DNA of 64,000 nucleotides from Actinernus sp. WN-2022. Its lineage: Eukaryota > Cnidaria > Anthozoa > Actiniaria > Actinernidae. The position numbers and the translations under genes were made by a program. Each line of letters begins with the position of its first letter. Position 1 is the stretch's first letter. Under the pieces are notes generated by a model. It was not told the origin of the DNA and did no database searches. It saw only the letters and a list, made by a program, of their open reading frames with translations. Shown here one piece after another: positions 1 to 12,158 of this stretch. The DNA is taken from contig JAOWCC010001589.1 of the NCBI GenBank assembly GCA_030867875.1, forward strand, positions 143,751,745 to 143,815,744. The letters are read 5' to 3'.

Positions 1-589
1 CGCAATTAGTTTTGTATCACGATTCAACAATTAAGTCGGGAATTGTTAGAAGAAAGAAGAGAATGAAGCACCAAACTCATGCTGATCGTAATTTCAATTC
101 TCTAAAGGCGCCTTAGTATATCCATGGCAATGCTTTCACGGCTTGAGACTCGAGTGGAGAAAACTTTCGCGACGTGTTTTGAAATCTCTTGAACGCTTCT
201 AGTGCTACATCAATTATTGTGATTTCGAATTTAAGGGTTATCTAATTTTAAAAAAGTTTTGTTTTTCTTTGAAAGAAAGGCTTTTTGCTTTGACTTTGAG
301 GCTTGATTTGAACGACTTTTGCAATTTTACTGCTTTGAGACGGTGAAATGTGTACCTTTAGCGGATACGAGTGTTAAATTTCTGACGAAAACTACAATGC
401 CAACCTTACCTTTAGGATTGAAGAATTCTTATCTTGTAATTTACAACGATTTGAAGGTAAAATTGTAGAAATCTTGCCACGACGTGCTCAATACATGCTG
501 TTGAAAAACGACTTTTGAACTTGACCGGGAAGCCATGTAACTGCAAGGGCTCGCGCAAGAGCCAATCAGAGGCTGGTATTCTGAGACGC
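1..589. other. Non-coding host DNA, nothing recognised
   Basis: AT-rich sequence without a long open frame on either strand. No splice-flanked exon, RNA gene or repeat could be supported here. Confidence 0.4.
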
Positions 590-1790
590 CAATATATTGG
601 CGTCTCAAAAGTAAAGAAAATGACCAGTGAATTGTGATACTAGTAGAGAATCAGAGAGGTTGACTTAGGTACTAAACCTGTGCAGGTGGGAACCCGTATA
701 ATTAATGTTGATGCGATTACGGTTGAATTGAAATGATTTCCTCTCTAGATCAGAATACATAATTTGGCTAATGAATAAGGTGCCACTGTTAAATTGGAGG
801 TCCCAATAGAAACGATTCGGTATGTGTGTTGATAGCGAGGACACTTGTTCAGAAATCGTATAGTTAAGTATAGCTACTGCGCAGGAGACAACTCGTCCAA
901 TTTTGATGCGAAGAGGAAATCCTGTCGAGGCATCAGTGTTGATGAAGAAGTGATAATTACGTTAATCCGCGAGATGCCACTGTTAAAGGAATCCCTGGCT
1001 GTTGGAACAAGTTGCCGTTAAATTGTTGGCAATATGGTCTAAGTTGAAAATATGTTGACAAAATTGTAAAATATATATTAGTTTTTGAAGAAATTGGACA
1101 TGAGTATGAGCCATTTTGGGCATGGGCGCCGCCATCTTGGATTCGATGACGTTTTTTGGCGGTCCCTATTGTTACAAGACAAAAGCTATTGTTGTTTTTT
1201 TACAATAGGGCCGCCGTGAAACGTCATCAGATCCAAGATGGCGGCGCCCATGCCCAAAATGGCTCGTACTCATGTCCAATTTCTTAAAAAACTAAAATAC
1301 ATTTCCAATTTTGTCAACATATTTTCAACTTAGACCATATTGCCAAGAATTTAAGGGCAACTTGTTCCAACAGCCAGGGATTCCTTTAAATTCGAGATCC
1401 CAATATACCATTTGTTCTGTATGTTGTTACCAAGCAACCTAGGCCAAACTGTCTGATTTGTACTAAAGACAAAGACTGCAAATGTGAGAACTCGGCCAAT
1501 ATTGATGGTATTACGGTGCAATCGAAGTACATTCCTCGCCAGGTATCAGTGTCGGTGAAGAATGCATAATTAGGTTAACACACTAGATGCTACTGTAAAA
1601 TTCGAGGTCTCAATATAAACGATTTGGTCTCTGTTGATTCCAAGCACATTAGTACAGAATCAGACAATCAATTGAATTGTAAATCTTAGCTGAACTATTA
1701 TTGTTTTCATCTTTGGTATAAAGTATATCCCGTTAGGGATTACGTCGCACAACGTGGATGCACGAAGTACAGAAACGAGTTATTGGGATG
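590..1790. repeat. Diverged ~200-bp tandem repeat array (3-4 units)
   Basis: Units starting near 776, 972 and 1586 share the phrase GATGCCACTGTTAAATT followed by a GAGGTCCCAAT-like stretch, and further similarity about 100-190 bases later (GTTGATG..ATTACG and a CATAATT..GTTAA stretch). The spacing is about 197 bp once the MITE at 987-1385 is removed. A partial earlier unit is visible from about 660. Units are clearly diverged, so the array is old. Confidence 0.6.
987..1385. mobile_element. Foldback MITE with TTAA target duplication
   Basis: A nearly full-length palindrome of 399 bp. The terminal arm AGGAATCCCTGGCTG is answered by its complement ending at 1385, and the arms continue for about 190 bp through a CCGCCATCTTGGAT core to a short loop near 1180-1200. 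TTAA lies on both sides (983-986 and 1386-1389). TTAA duplication is characteristic of piggyBac-type transposases, so a non-autonomous piggyBac-like element is inferred. It interrupts one unit of the surrounding tandem array, and the neighbouring units show the empty site. Confidence 0.75.
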
Positions 1791-2194
1791 CTTGGGAAAA
1801 TCATGGTACTCACTCGCTCACTCACTCACTGTACTGTTAGCAGGTCAGGTTGCTTGATATTGATTACTATTATTTGCATATCGATATTAAACTTTCATTA
1901 GACTATTCTTGACTGAACGTGCCTAAAATGTTCGCCTCCAGGTCCTCGTCGCCGGTTGCCTCCTCGTTACTGTCTGTATAGTTTTCTTTGGTGTATTTAG
2001 ATCTGAGATAGCAGCCGTCTAATTCATGTAGGAGATGTTACCTATGTTTAGTTACAGGCGATAGTGACGTTGGTGTAATAGTTAGACTTCTAGCCTCGCG
2101 AGAAAGTGTAATCTGACCTATCAATGTGTGGTTTATAATGTTTCTTCGAAGTCTACTGATCCGGTAATGAGTAGAACAGAATTTCGACTGAGGA
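1791..2194. other. Non-coding host DNA
   Basis: No convincing coding frame. A short ACTCACTCACTC-like simple repeat lies near 1810-1830. Confidence 0.4.
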
Positions 2195-2450
2195 AGACTT
2201 TAAAGCGAGACAGGTGAATTCATCTGAGGATCTTGAAAATCGGCTCACTTGTTGGTGGATATGTTATTTCCTCTGTCTGCAAAGCTGAACGGCGTGTGGC
2301 AGAAAAAGTACCGCCTGTACTTCCACTCGACGTTTCTGATCTGAATGAGGGAGACTTAAACGAGACAAATGAATTCGTCAGAGGTCTTGAAAATCGGCTC
2401 ACTTGTTTGTGGATATGTTGTTCCCTCTGTGCCCAAAGCTGATTTGCTTT
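2195..2450 (+). repeat. Local direct duplication
   Basis: Two copies of about 90 bp (near 2205-2290 and 2360-2445) share GATCTTGAAAATCGGCTCACTTG, here split by small differences, and then GGATATGTT and AAAGCTGA. The short frames across it are open on both strands because of the duplication. They have no recognisable protein features, and I do not call a gene. Confidence 0.5.
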
Positions 2451-2924
2451 GCGTTTATATCGACACCAGAGGTGACACAAACTCAAATGTAGTAGGTGAA
2501 GCCATTGAAATCGGAACCCGTGTTTATTTGAGACTTCGTAACGTGGCACGATTTTAAAGTTCTTTAAATTTCATAGATTGAAATTTACACAAGTCTTTGT
2601 TAGTTTTCAAGCGATCGTGGTGATAATGACCCGTTACTAACTTAATATTCTAGTTATATTCTAAATTAGCATTAACCTTTGTGAATGCTGTCATAACAGC
2701 GCGAAAGAAATATACTTCAGTTACGGCCGGATGCCAATTTCCGAGCCGAATTATGATAATGCATGGAGGGAGAAATGTTTAGTCTTGTATCTTGTGCTTC
2801 GAGAAAGGGAAAACACGATATTACGCAAGGTCGACTTTTTGATCGAAATGATTTTACGAGGACGCGGCTCTAGTTGAGTAGTGCGGGCGTGCTTTCTCGA
2901 GGATTACTCCCGATTTATTTTCAC

Positions 2925-3035
2925 TTCCCGATATATCAATGATTTCCCGATATATCAATGATTTCCCGATATATCAATGATTTCCCGATATATCAATGAT
3001 TTCCCGATATATCAATGATTTCCCGATACATTTCC
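2925..3035 (+). repeat. 19-bp minisatellite, about six copies
   Basis: Successive copies of TTTCCCGATATATCAATGA, nearly identical, between 2925 and about 3025, with a degenerate last copy. Confidence 0.85.
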
Positions 3036-3476
3036 CGAGTCTCCCAATTTTGCCCTTCTAGTGATTTTCAGTATCAGGTATATATTTAGTGGGCAGGGTA
3101 CGTAAACATTCGTTCAACATACATACGGCAACAGTGACTGCTAATATCCATTTTTCTACAATAATCAAAGAATCGTGATCGCATTGTAAGTCCTATGCAA
3201 CGAGGATCGATGACAATAGCCCAAGGTTTCTCGTGTTTTATAAAAATAAAAAAAGATTAATGCAGCTTTTAAAATTTCATATGCATTTTTATGTTCGTTA
3301 TTTTCTAAATTGTGAAAAGACCACACGCTTAGGAGAAGTGACAGTGAAGGTGGCTTCGTGTGGTGCCATCACAATGATGCAGTTGTTTCTTAGGTAGTAG
3401 AAGGGTTGAGCCTCTTCTCTTCTTCTGTCACTCTACCCAGGAGTGAAGGGAAATATATGCCTCTTTCAGAAGGATT

Positions 3477-3889
3477 CAGTGCTCGACCTTAACGTTTTTA
3501 CTTACTGGCCCTTGGGCGAGTGATCTTCAAAAGTTACTAGCCCACTGCCAACTCCTGGTAGTCCAGGAGTGTGTTCACGAGTACGAGTGCACGAGTCAAA
3601 ACCAACATGGTGGTCTGCCCGTGAGCTGCTGGAGTCCTAGTTTCCAGTCCTCTATCTCCAATAGAACATTAATATTTTGGCACGCAAATTGGAACACAAT
3701 TTGACTTTTATTTCTCCTGTTTTTGCAATCAAGTTTTTCTTTTTTTCTTTCAATAATCATAGTAATAATGATAGCCCTTTACCTCTGAACACCTACTAGC
3801 CCTGTGGCTAGTGGTTCTCGAATTTTACTAGCCCAGGTGCAATTTTTACTAGTCCCGCGCTAGTGGACTACCGCTAAGGTCGAGCACTG
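3477..3889. mobile_element. 413-bp MITE with 5-bp target duplication
   Basis: Terminal inverted repeats CAGTGCTCGACCTTA (left) and its complement ending CGAGCACTG (right). The sequence GGATT is directly repeated at 3472-3476 and 3890-3894. The interior is full of ACTAGCC-type repeats. No coding capacity is visible, so it is a non-autonomous DNA transposon of undetermined superfamily. Confidence 0.75.
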
Positions 3890-3894
3890 GGATT

Positions 3895-4961
3895 ACAGCG
3901 AAGATCACGTATTCCCCATCCTGCATTGCAAACGTTTAGTCCAACTAGAGTACAGAATGGCGTTCAAAGCTTGAAAAAAATATACCTTACTGCCCTAAAC
4001 GCCATATTTTCTTTTTGTACTAGGCGTTGCCGATTTACAGACTATCAGTAGAAAAGAAGTCACAGATTTGTTCTCCAATTTTACATCGACCACAAAAAAA
4101 CAACAAAACAAGAAAAGAAAAAGGAACGCTGTGGATGGAAAACTCATGTTTGTAGCTTCAAAGCGTGATATCAGCGACACGTGCCCCTTGCTGCCGTCTC
4201 ATGATGTGGCTGGAAACAGACAGAGTATGCATTCGTGACTACATGCATTATTATGTAGTGTCACTAGCGATTTCGTGTAACGGTAATCTTTCGGTTTTAG
4301 TTGACACGTTTTCTGCTGCTATTTGATTCTAAGTAGATATGGAAAAATAAATAAATATTTTTATACCATTCAGATTTTTATTCCATTCAGATTTCCAACT
4401 GAGGAAAAAATACAAATATGTTGAAAATTCCAGCTTACAGTATTTGCCTTTTTTTTTCATGGCTGCTTTTCTATGGGCTCAGTTTCATACTAAATGAACG
4501 GCGTCATACATGTTTTTTCAACGGTAACCACCGCACAAATGGTAGCACGCACAGCACATATCGACATGACATATCACGGCAGTGTAGACGTATCGCGTGC
4601 GATGACGTAGAGGCTGTTTTGCATGCAAAGCAAATGGTCTAAAAAAGAAGTGAATAATTTTATTTCTATTAATTTCTTCGAACAGGTTATGGCCTGAATG
4701 CATTGTACATCCCGGAAGAAGGTCGTATGTACGTTCCCCAGTTGTGTAATGGGTGTCTCAGTAAACAGGGTAACAGTCAGTCTCCCCTGGTTGGTGTTGA
4801 GGTGATCTCTATCGAGACGGCAATGACTGCTGTGATTACAACTCAGTCTAGAGAGGTATGATATCCGTTGCATCTTTAATGTATGCAGTCTCGTACCCAG
4901 AGCTCGAGCTCTGGGTACAAGACTGTAATATACGTTTTTAGCGTGGTTGCATGGGAAGACG
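3895..4961. other. Non-coding host DNA
   Basis: No supported gene. A small palindrome around GAGCTCGAGCTC lies near 4900. The short open frames lack protein-like character. Confidence 0.35.
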
Positions 4962-5131
4962 AGCCCACTTCCGCGATATGCTTTACTTGTCACGCACAAA
5001 GGTTTCAATATGAGGCTCCGTGCTAAATTAAATGTATTCTTTTCACAGAGAAAAGAATCAATTTAATTAGCACGGAGACTCGTATTGAAACCTTTGAGCG
5101 TGACAAGTAAAGCATATCGCGGAAGTGGGCT
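4962..5131. mobile_element. Foldback element (170 bp)
   Basis: The two halves are complementary: AGCCCACTTCCGCGATATG at the left is answered by CATATCGCGGAAGTGGGCT at the right, and the arms run to an AAAAGAAT-rich loop near 5040-5060. A diverged half copy is at 17038-17120. Confidence 0.7.
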
Positions 5132-5416
5132 ATTGCTCCTAGCCAAATATTTATTACTAAATTACTCTGTTTATTCCTCCAGATTTGGTTATTCAGTGAA
5201 GCAGTAACGAAGAAGCCATGATGGGGTGCACAAAAGAAACTTCGAGTCGTATTCCCGCACCGTCACTTTGCGATCTGACTCTGGTCTACAATGCAGTGTT
5301 TATTGTTGGTTTTGGCTGAGATTTTCTACGAGATAAAATGCTGGAAACGCGAAGAAAAATAGGAAGGCATGCTGAAATCACTGATCTATTACAAAATGAC
5401 CACAATGGAAGCAGAT

Positions 5417-6077
5417 ATTATATGGGCCGCGTCAGGCAAAAAGGGCCCGGACGACATTCAAGTTAAATGATTCCTACAACGGTGTTGCTAATAACAGGGT
5501 AATCTTGACGAGGAGCGCTACATTTCATTCATAACAATAAATGTCAGTTTCATGAAATTGACGACAAAAATCAAGGGTGAAATTTACGTGATTTTGATGC
5601 AAGGGCCCGATTACAAATATGACCACAAAAATTAGGAATCCTGTCAGAGGGGATGATTTTGATGTATGACATTCATTTATACCTGCTGGCATTAAAGAGT
5701 AAAAAATAAATAAGATGAACCAGATGATCACTTTTTGGCAAAAAAAATTCTTTTCTGTAGTCGTTCTGCTCCCCGTAGCTCATAATATGATTTTAGCAAT
5801 AGTAAAAGTTACACCTTGAAACAATCGTCTGATGATAGGGAACGATTTGCGTCTGCTAAAATTGTGATCACACCCTTCTGTAAAAATATCGTAAATTTCG
5901 TCTTCGATTTCACTTGTCAATTTCATGAAATCAACACTACTTGTTAGTAGCACAATGTGGCGCTCGCGATGCATATTGCAATTGCATCACAAGTATAAAA
6001 AACATGGTACAATTTCAAGAGACATTTACATATTATGTCGTCTGGGCCCTTTTTGCCTGACGCGGCCCATATCATAT
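5417..6077. mobile_element. MITE with ~40-bp terminal inverted repeats
   Basis: The left end has GGGCCGCGTCAGGCAAAAAG followed by GGCCCGGACGACAT; the right end has the complementary sequence at about 6035-6075. The interior retains further inverted similarity (TTTCATGAAATTGACG near 5550 versus a complement near 5920). No transposase frame. Confidence 0.65.
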
Positions 6078-7690
6078 ACTAACATCAGCCAAAGAACATT
6101 ATTGTTTTTATCATTCGACTCTCCCATCCCGAATTCTGATTGGTTGATTCACCTGTAAATAACTGTTTGCTGCAAATACTTTTCTGAACATGCGCACTAT
6201 TGACCGACCGATTTGCCGAGCTGTTGGAGGCTCAAGTTTGTAGTTTAGAAACTCTGGAGGTAATGTCATATTTTGCTTAATGATAAAACAATGACCGAAC
6301 TCGGCTATCGCAAAATATCATGATCTGTCCGGCAAATAACTGACAGTTCGTCGCGAACAATTCATAATATTTTGCTTGCTTAAGGGTGCGTTTACCAATT
6401 GTTTTGGGCCGTTGCTAAGTAGAATTTAAAACGCCATAAAACTCCAACAATTTGAGTAATGTAATTAATAAATGACTCAGGAACTCCTGGGAGACGGACC
6501 TTTTATTTTGATGACGTCATCCTATGACGTCATTATTACGTCATCAAGGCAGAACAATTCAATCAACTCGTTATTTCTTTGGGATAGTGCTTTCATATTT
6601 GCATATATCATTGGTCTGGATTAGGCACAAAAGGTGTAGCATGCGTTTTACGATATACCGAAAATTGATCGTTTTAGATTTTTTTTCCGTGAATTTTAAC
6701 AGTTAGATGGTTAGAACTTCCGTGTTTTTATTTTTTTCGCTAAACCAATGCTTGGCTCTGTGCAATGCGACTTCAGGACAATTTTTATGTGAAGAAGGAT
6801 TGATTTTTCTTTGTTTCACAAACTCAGTTTCATTTTTTTGTGAAACCGCAAGCATAAATTTTTTTTTTTCACTAAACCGGAAGTAAGTTTTTTTTCCGCC
6901 ATTTGCACGAGTGCGCGGGCGCACCGACCCTTCATAGCAACGTAGCTGCTTAGCGACGAAATTGGTACACGCATCCTTAAAGGCGCTGTGTCATGGTGTT
7001 GCGCATGTCCGGAATCAATGTTCGATTGCTTTCAAGGGTTCAATGTTCGATTGCTAGGGTCGTCCGTTTATATGAAAACCACTGAAAATAATGTTGTTCC
7101 GGCCCGGAATATACATGCGTTCCCCTCACCGTGACACAGCTCATTTAATATCGCCCCCTCAGTCGACTCGGTTCATGTTTGAATCCTGTTGGCCTCGGTT
7201 ATCATTTGGAAAACCAACTCAGCGTCCCAGTAATGTCGCAGTGTCGATTCCCCCTGAAGACCCCTGGGAATGGAAAGACCCCTGGGAATGAAGTTGGCCT
7301 CGACCTGCAGAAAATCCAGGGCAGAAAACCGGTCATGGAAGCCTTTATTAGAAAAAGCGAAGACTACATAGCTGACTGGCTTGTCTAGCACTAGTGGACA
7401 TATTTAAATGTGTTTTCCCGTAAAGTTTCAAACTGCTTGTTCAGTTGAACTATTGGTTATAAAGTCAAGTCCGACTGGTATTCCGGTTTCATTCTGATTT
7501 AAGTAATGGTCCAAATAAGAACTGTAGTAGAATCCATTGTACTGCGGCAATGAGCCTCCCACACATACGATTTTGCTTGAATATGCCTTAAGTGCTTTAG
7601 GAGGTATCTACAGTCCAAACTACATCTCGAAAATAAATAATTTGTTTTGCTATTGGCTCTTTTTTCTGTGAAAACGTAGCCTGCTTTCCG
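6078..7690. other. Non-coding host DNA with T-rich tracts
   Basis: CRE-like TGACGTCA sites cluster at 6510-6545. T-tracts lie at 6680-6900. I see no supported gene. Confidence 0.35.
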
Positions 7691-7694
7691 GCTC

Positions 7695-8818
7695 TTCTTT
7701 TCGGATTGGGTCACCTGTGGCACGCGGTCAAAATGGGGCGAGGACAAAAATGAAGGGAGGGGGAGGGGAAGGGGAAAGGAGGGGAAGAAAGGAGAGCCTG
7801 CACGAATGCCATTGTTTCCGGAGTATTTACCGTTCGTCCACGAACGGAAAATTCCCATTGGCTAGAATGTGACAGGTGACAAGTTTTACATTAAGCACAC
7901 ACGAAACCGAATCCCGTGTGACATATGTAGTTACATCGGTCGTAACACAAACGGAGACATTTCCATTCGGCTGAAGTATTACTACTTTCACACTGGTCTC
8001 CTTCGTTTCTATAACAACATCAATATTTAAATGTTGAGTGAACACTTCATCGGCACTTTACTCCTGTTGAACTTGAAACAAATACTTTCTCGACGACCGC
8101 GAAGAAGTCGTTTTTATTGGTAAATATTCAGACCGTGGTTGTTTTCTTGCCAACGGGCTTCGATCGGGTGTCAAAACTGTTGTTGGTAGCTGGCGCTTGC
8201 TTCGAATGGCTTCAGGACTAGGACTACTGCAAACATCCGTGGATGATTTTTGTCGCCTTTGCAAGTGTTGATCCAGGTTGTTCTGGAGTTATTTCTAAGG
8301 ATAATCTTTTAATTCCTTCCAAATGCAAACGTGAAGGAAGCCGTGTTGTCAATTCTCCTGGTTTATCGAGTCGAGTTTGTATTAATCCCTGTGGGAGGAA
8401 GATTAGAATTCTCAATGATTTGTACTTTTACGTGAAAAACTTTGTAAATAAAGAGGAGCTGGAGAAAGCGACCTCTCTTACTGGTAATTACTTTCTTTGG
8501 GGTTTCTTCTTGGTCCACATGCACCATTTGTGTTATGATTAATACCGCAAAAATTTAGAACGTGGAGCGCTGAACCGGAGCGCTGTCATTTTGAATCGTG
8601 TTGACATTAAACGCGATTTTCATTGGCCATTTTTTTACACTTGGAGCGTGACGGGCTGTCAAGCGTGGTCAAGCGTGGAGGGGCGTAATTCTCAAAACAA
8701 TGACATTCGTGCAGGCTCTCCTTTCTTCCCCTCCTTTCCCCTTCCCCTCCCCCTCCCTTCATTTTTGTCCTCGCCCCATTTTGACCGCGTGCCACAAGTG
8801 ACCCAATCCGAAAAGAAA
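7695..8818. mobile_element. ~1.1 kb element with ~124-bp inverted ends
   Basis: The purine-rich arm at 7695-7818 (a GGGTCACCTGTGGCACGCGG core followed by a G/A-rich stretch) is the reverse complement of 8697-8818. The terminal inverted repeats are long and enclose about 880 bp, which includes a zinc-binding gene fragment at 8206-8481. No transposase is visible, so it is non-autonomous or internally replaced. Confidence 0.6.
8206..8481 (+). pseudogene. Zinc-binding N-terminal exon fragment (ZAD-like), frame-broken
   Basis: An ATG at 8206 opens a short frame ending in FCRLCKC before a stop. The next frame continues with protein-like sequence containing PSKCKREGSR and VCINPCGRKIRILNDLYFYV, up to a possible splice donor (ACTG/GTAATT near 8481). 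Two cysteine pairs separated by about 50 residues and a GRKIR..L..LY tail resemble zinc-binding N-terminal modules of cnidarian zinc-finger proteins. That comparison is from memory of the style, not a search. A one-base break separates the halves. It lies between the inverted ends of the surrounding element. It may be a captured host exon or a transposon gene remnant. Confidence 0.35.
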
Positions 8819-9240
8819 CGACCGAAAAAAATTACAGGAGAGCCGGCAAGCAGGCTAGTGAAAACGCAGAGAAGCCACCATCCAGCCAATCGGATATAGA
8901 GAAAACAAAGGATTTTTCAATCGCAAATTTGAGGACTTTCCCCACACACGATATTCTTCGAAATTAAACCATAGTTAGTTTGATCAAAAATAAATTCAAA
9001 CCACAAAATATATCGAATGGAAATGCATTATTTCGATGGGTTTCTATTGAATTTATAAGTATCAACCAATGAAATTACGAGAAAGAATAATAGAAAATTA
9101 ACACCTTTTAACATTCCTTGCCGTAGACACTACAGGTCTTATCTGGACCATTACTTAATAACTTTACTAATACTTGATGCTTGTTCTAGTTCATTTGTGG
9201 GATTCAAAATGATTTCTGGGGCAAAATCAGCCGTCAAAAA

Positions 9241-9369
9241 TTCCATACTGATGACGTACTGTGGCCAGGATCTGGTCACATCATGTGATTGGCTGGTATG
9301 CCTAATTATCATATGAGCCAATCATATGACATGACCAGATCCTGGCCACAGTACGTCATCAGTATGGAA
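9241..9369. mobile_element. Short perfect foldback
   Basis: A 129-bp palindrome: TTCCATACTGATGACGTACT is complemented at 9350-9369, with arms running to a loop near 9305 (CTAATTATCATATG). MITE-like; no coding. Confidence 0.7.
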
Positions 9370-9788
9370 TCTTTGGCCTCGAATCGCAGAGGTCTCTCTC
9401 GGGGAACGTTTTTTGATTATGGCTCTCGATGCGAGACGGCTGTATTCGCAGGCTATCGGTTGATGAGGCTAAATATTGAGATGCTGTGTGAGTTATGAAA
9501 GTAGTAGCAAAAGTTATTAACAAATTGTAAAAATTAATGAATTAAAATGTTCATAAATCATTATTGTAATAAATAAATTATAATTGATCTTTGTTACGAT
9601 GATTTATTGTCTGCGGTGTTCATATTTCTAGTTAAAAGGTGTGAATATGGTATGGGAGGGTGTGATACCTTTTGTAGTGCGGTAACACAATGGCTAAGAT
9701 AAAAAGGTTTACATTTCGTCGATGAGTTTGTTATAAAGGAGTTTTGAATGAAACATATATTCGATTCTATATTACAAGGAAGTAACTA

Positions 9789-9885
9789 GTATACACCGCG
9801 TGCTGGAAGAGGGGTATACACCGCGTGCTAGAAGAGGGGTATACACCGCGTGCTAGAAGAGGGGTATACACTGCGTGCTAGAAGA
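9789..9885 (+). repeat. 24-bp minisatellite, four copies
   Basis: Copies of TATACACCGCGTGCTAGAAG plus AGGGG. The first copy has a G for A in GCTGG, and the last has CACTGCG. Confidence 0.8.
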
Positions 9886-12119
9886 TACATCGTAGTTCAA
9901 AGTGGGAGGTTTTTAAGCGTCCTAAATGGCACAAGATTTATGTCGCAGGTTTGTCCAGGAAAACAGGATTGGTATGTCGCGGAAAGGAATTGGACCGAAT
10001 GGCGTTGCCAATGATGTTGGGAATAAGAAATCAGGTCAAATGTTTTTTCTTAACCCTTTCCCTCCTGTGCCGCCCGTAACCGCCCAATATGAAGCATGTC
10101 CCTGGAGAAAATTATTGCATCAAACCTAGACATGCTGGAAATACGCTGTTGTGATATTATTTCAAGGAATGAATGACTTCACAGTCAGAGCTATAACAGG
10201 GATCGCTTGACTCTCCCACTTTGGAGAAAAACGCATTTGTTTTGGACATCGTTGTTCGTTTCTTCGATTTTCGCGAATTTTGAGTAGCTGAAAATCGGCT
10301 CAAAAAACCTTCCCATTCGCACTTGAAATCAAAAGCAAATACAAAATCACCACTCAGTCGTTACAGTACCTTGTTTAATCTTTCCAACCAGCAGGTTTGT
10401 TTGCACCAAACGCACCAAACGACTGTGAACCACGCCGATGTTTACACTGCATTTCACTCGACCACATTTACCTGTTTCCACCTCCAATTGCATGCTGGGT
10501 AATGGACAAAAATTCCACAAGGGGTTCCCCCCTCTGGGATTCCGGTAGGTTTTTTTTATAAGTCTTTTACCCCTACAACCAAGAGCGGTGATTTGGACTC
10601 AAGCCGTTGCTTTAAAGTGACAAAAACATCCTAATAGGTTGAGCAGGGGTAAAAGACTGCCAACTGCAGGATTCCAAGGATTTCATTGAAGAATTTTTTC
10701 CAGTGTCTGAAAGCACAAACACAACGGAAAAACCCTGTGAAATCCCCTCACAAAGCCTACTAGAAGCAAACCAAGTACTTTTCAGCCATCCTCAGACTTA
10801 ATGATGTCTTCAAGCTCTGACAGTGGCATATTTACCCAAAATTAGAGCTCATTTCATTAGAAACCCTACCGAAGCAGCCATACCTACCGTCAACGAGTGA
10901 ACAGAATTCTCCCAAATGGCATTGTAGGAAAAGTTTGAGCCCTCGGCTTAAAAAGTCAGCAGTATTTAAATGACCCGGGATAGCCAAACTTGAACTGAGG
11001 GGGGAGGGTTGAGTTAGCACTCAGGATTTCACCAACTGAGCCAAACATGTCCAGTAGGGAAAGGGTTAAAGTGTAAGTGACATATTTTTTTGATCTTTTT
11101 TTATTGCACAGTATTAAAGTTTATTTATCAATAAAGTGATTTTTATTGAAAAAAGTTGGTGGCCACAAAAAAACCTTAAAATTCGCGAAACAATTGACTT
11201 GGTGGTTAACATCAAAACAAGGCTGTGACGTCACCGAGAAGTCGACCATCGCAAAGCTATACAAGGAAAGCAAGTAATCGTGGTTTCATGCTGGAAAAAA
11301 AAGAATATCTCGTCGCTGTGTGGTCATGAACTGCAGTTATACTGACTGTCAATTGTATGGGTGGCCTTCAAGTTCGTCCCTCGCTCGTCAATGTACGGCT
11401 TTCGTACGAAAAAAGTGAAAAGATTGCGGTGCAAGTCCGATGCCAGAGATTTGTAGATGAGTGTTTCTCACTGAACCATGGCCGGGACGATTCAAAGCAA
11501 GCATGTCTATAAAGAAGTAAGTTTACACTTACAGTCCTTATGTAGTATGTGGATAAAACAATTTTCCGATGAAGGGAATTTTCAGTAAATGGAGTTTACG
11601 AGCTTCTTCCCGCGAAGTAAACTGTGAACACACTACGCTTCCGGTTGCCTCGAACTGAAGTGGGGCGGCCTTCACCTCCTCGGAACGTGGAATAGTACTG
11701 GCTATCCAAACAATGCCTAACCCTGAAACAATACAAACCCTAACCCTAAAACAATGCAATTCTTTGTCAGTGCAGTCCAAATGGGGTCCAATAAAATGCA
11801 TGGTTTTGAGAGGTGAAGGGCTGCTGGCTGAAGTATTCAAGATCGTTACTAAAATCAATGTCTCCTGAGTCTATATTGTGTACCTCGAATGTGAAGTTAT
11901 TTATAGTAATATAAATGAATAACGGTATCGACTATTTTACAAAAAGCTCCCCAAGGTAAGTGAAGTGTAACCGAAATATCATTAACAATTTAATATTGTT
12001 ATATTTCAGACAGCAGTGCTTACTATTCAAACTGTAAGTGAAGACTAGTTATCCGTCGCTTCTCCTCATCAACGTAGCAGCTGTACCCATGCATACCTAG
12101 GTCTGCCTTAAAGAAGCGG
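9886..12119. other. Non-coding host DNA with a possible TTAA-flanked repeat
   Basis: TTAACCCTTTCCCT at about 10051 and its complement AGGGAAAGGGTTAA at about 11055 suggest an approximately 1 kb element ended by TTAA. A smaller inverted pair (GTCTTTTACCCCTAC / CAGGGGTAAAAGAC) lies at 10562 and 10645. Two short CCCTAACCCT telomere-like strings occur at 11715-11755. A minus-strand frame at 10832-11020 contains PGHLNTADFLSRG, reminiscent of a Bel/Pao RNase H segment, but it is too short to call. Confidence 0.4.
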
Positions 12120-12158
12120 GAGACTTCTCACCTCTGTGTAGTCTGAATTTCAGATGGT

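Noticed and set aside
10832..11020. Minus-strand frame with PGHLNTADFLSRG, like a Bel/Pao RNase H segment
   Set aside because: Only one short phrase fits and no neighbouring retroelement domain is readable.
11701..11760. Interstitial telomere (CCCTAA repeats)
   Set aside because: Only two short, interrupted CCCTAACCCT strings; too little for a telomeric block.
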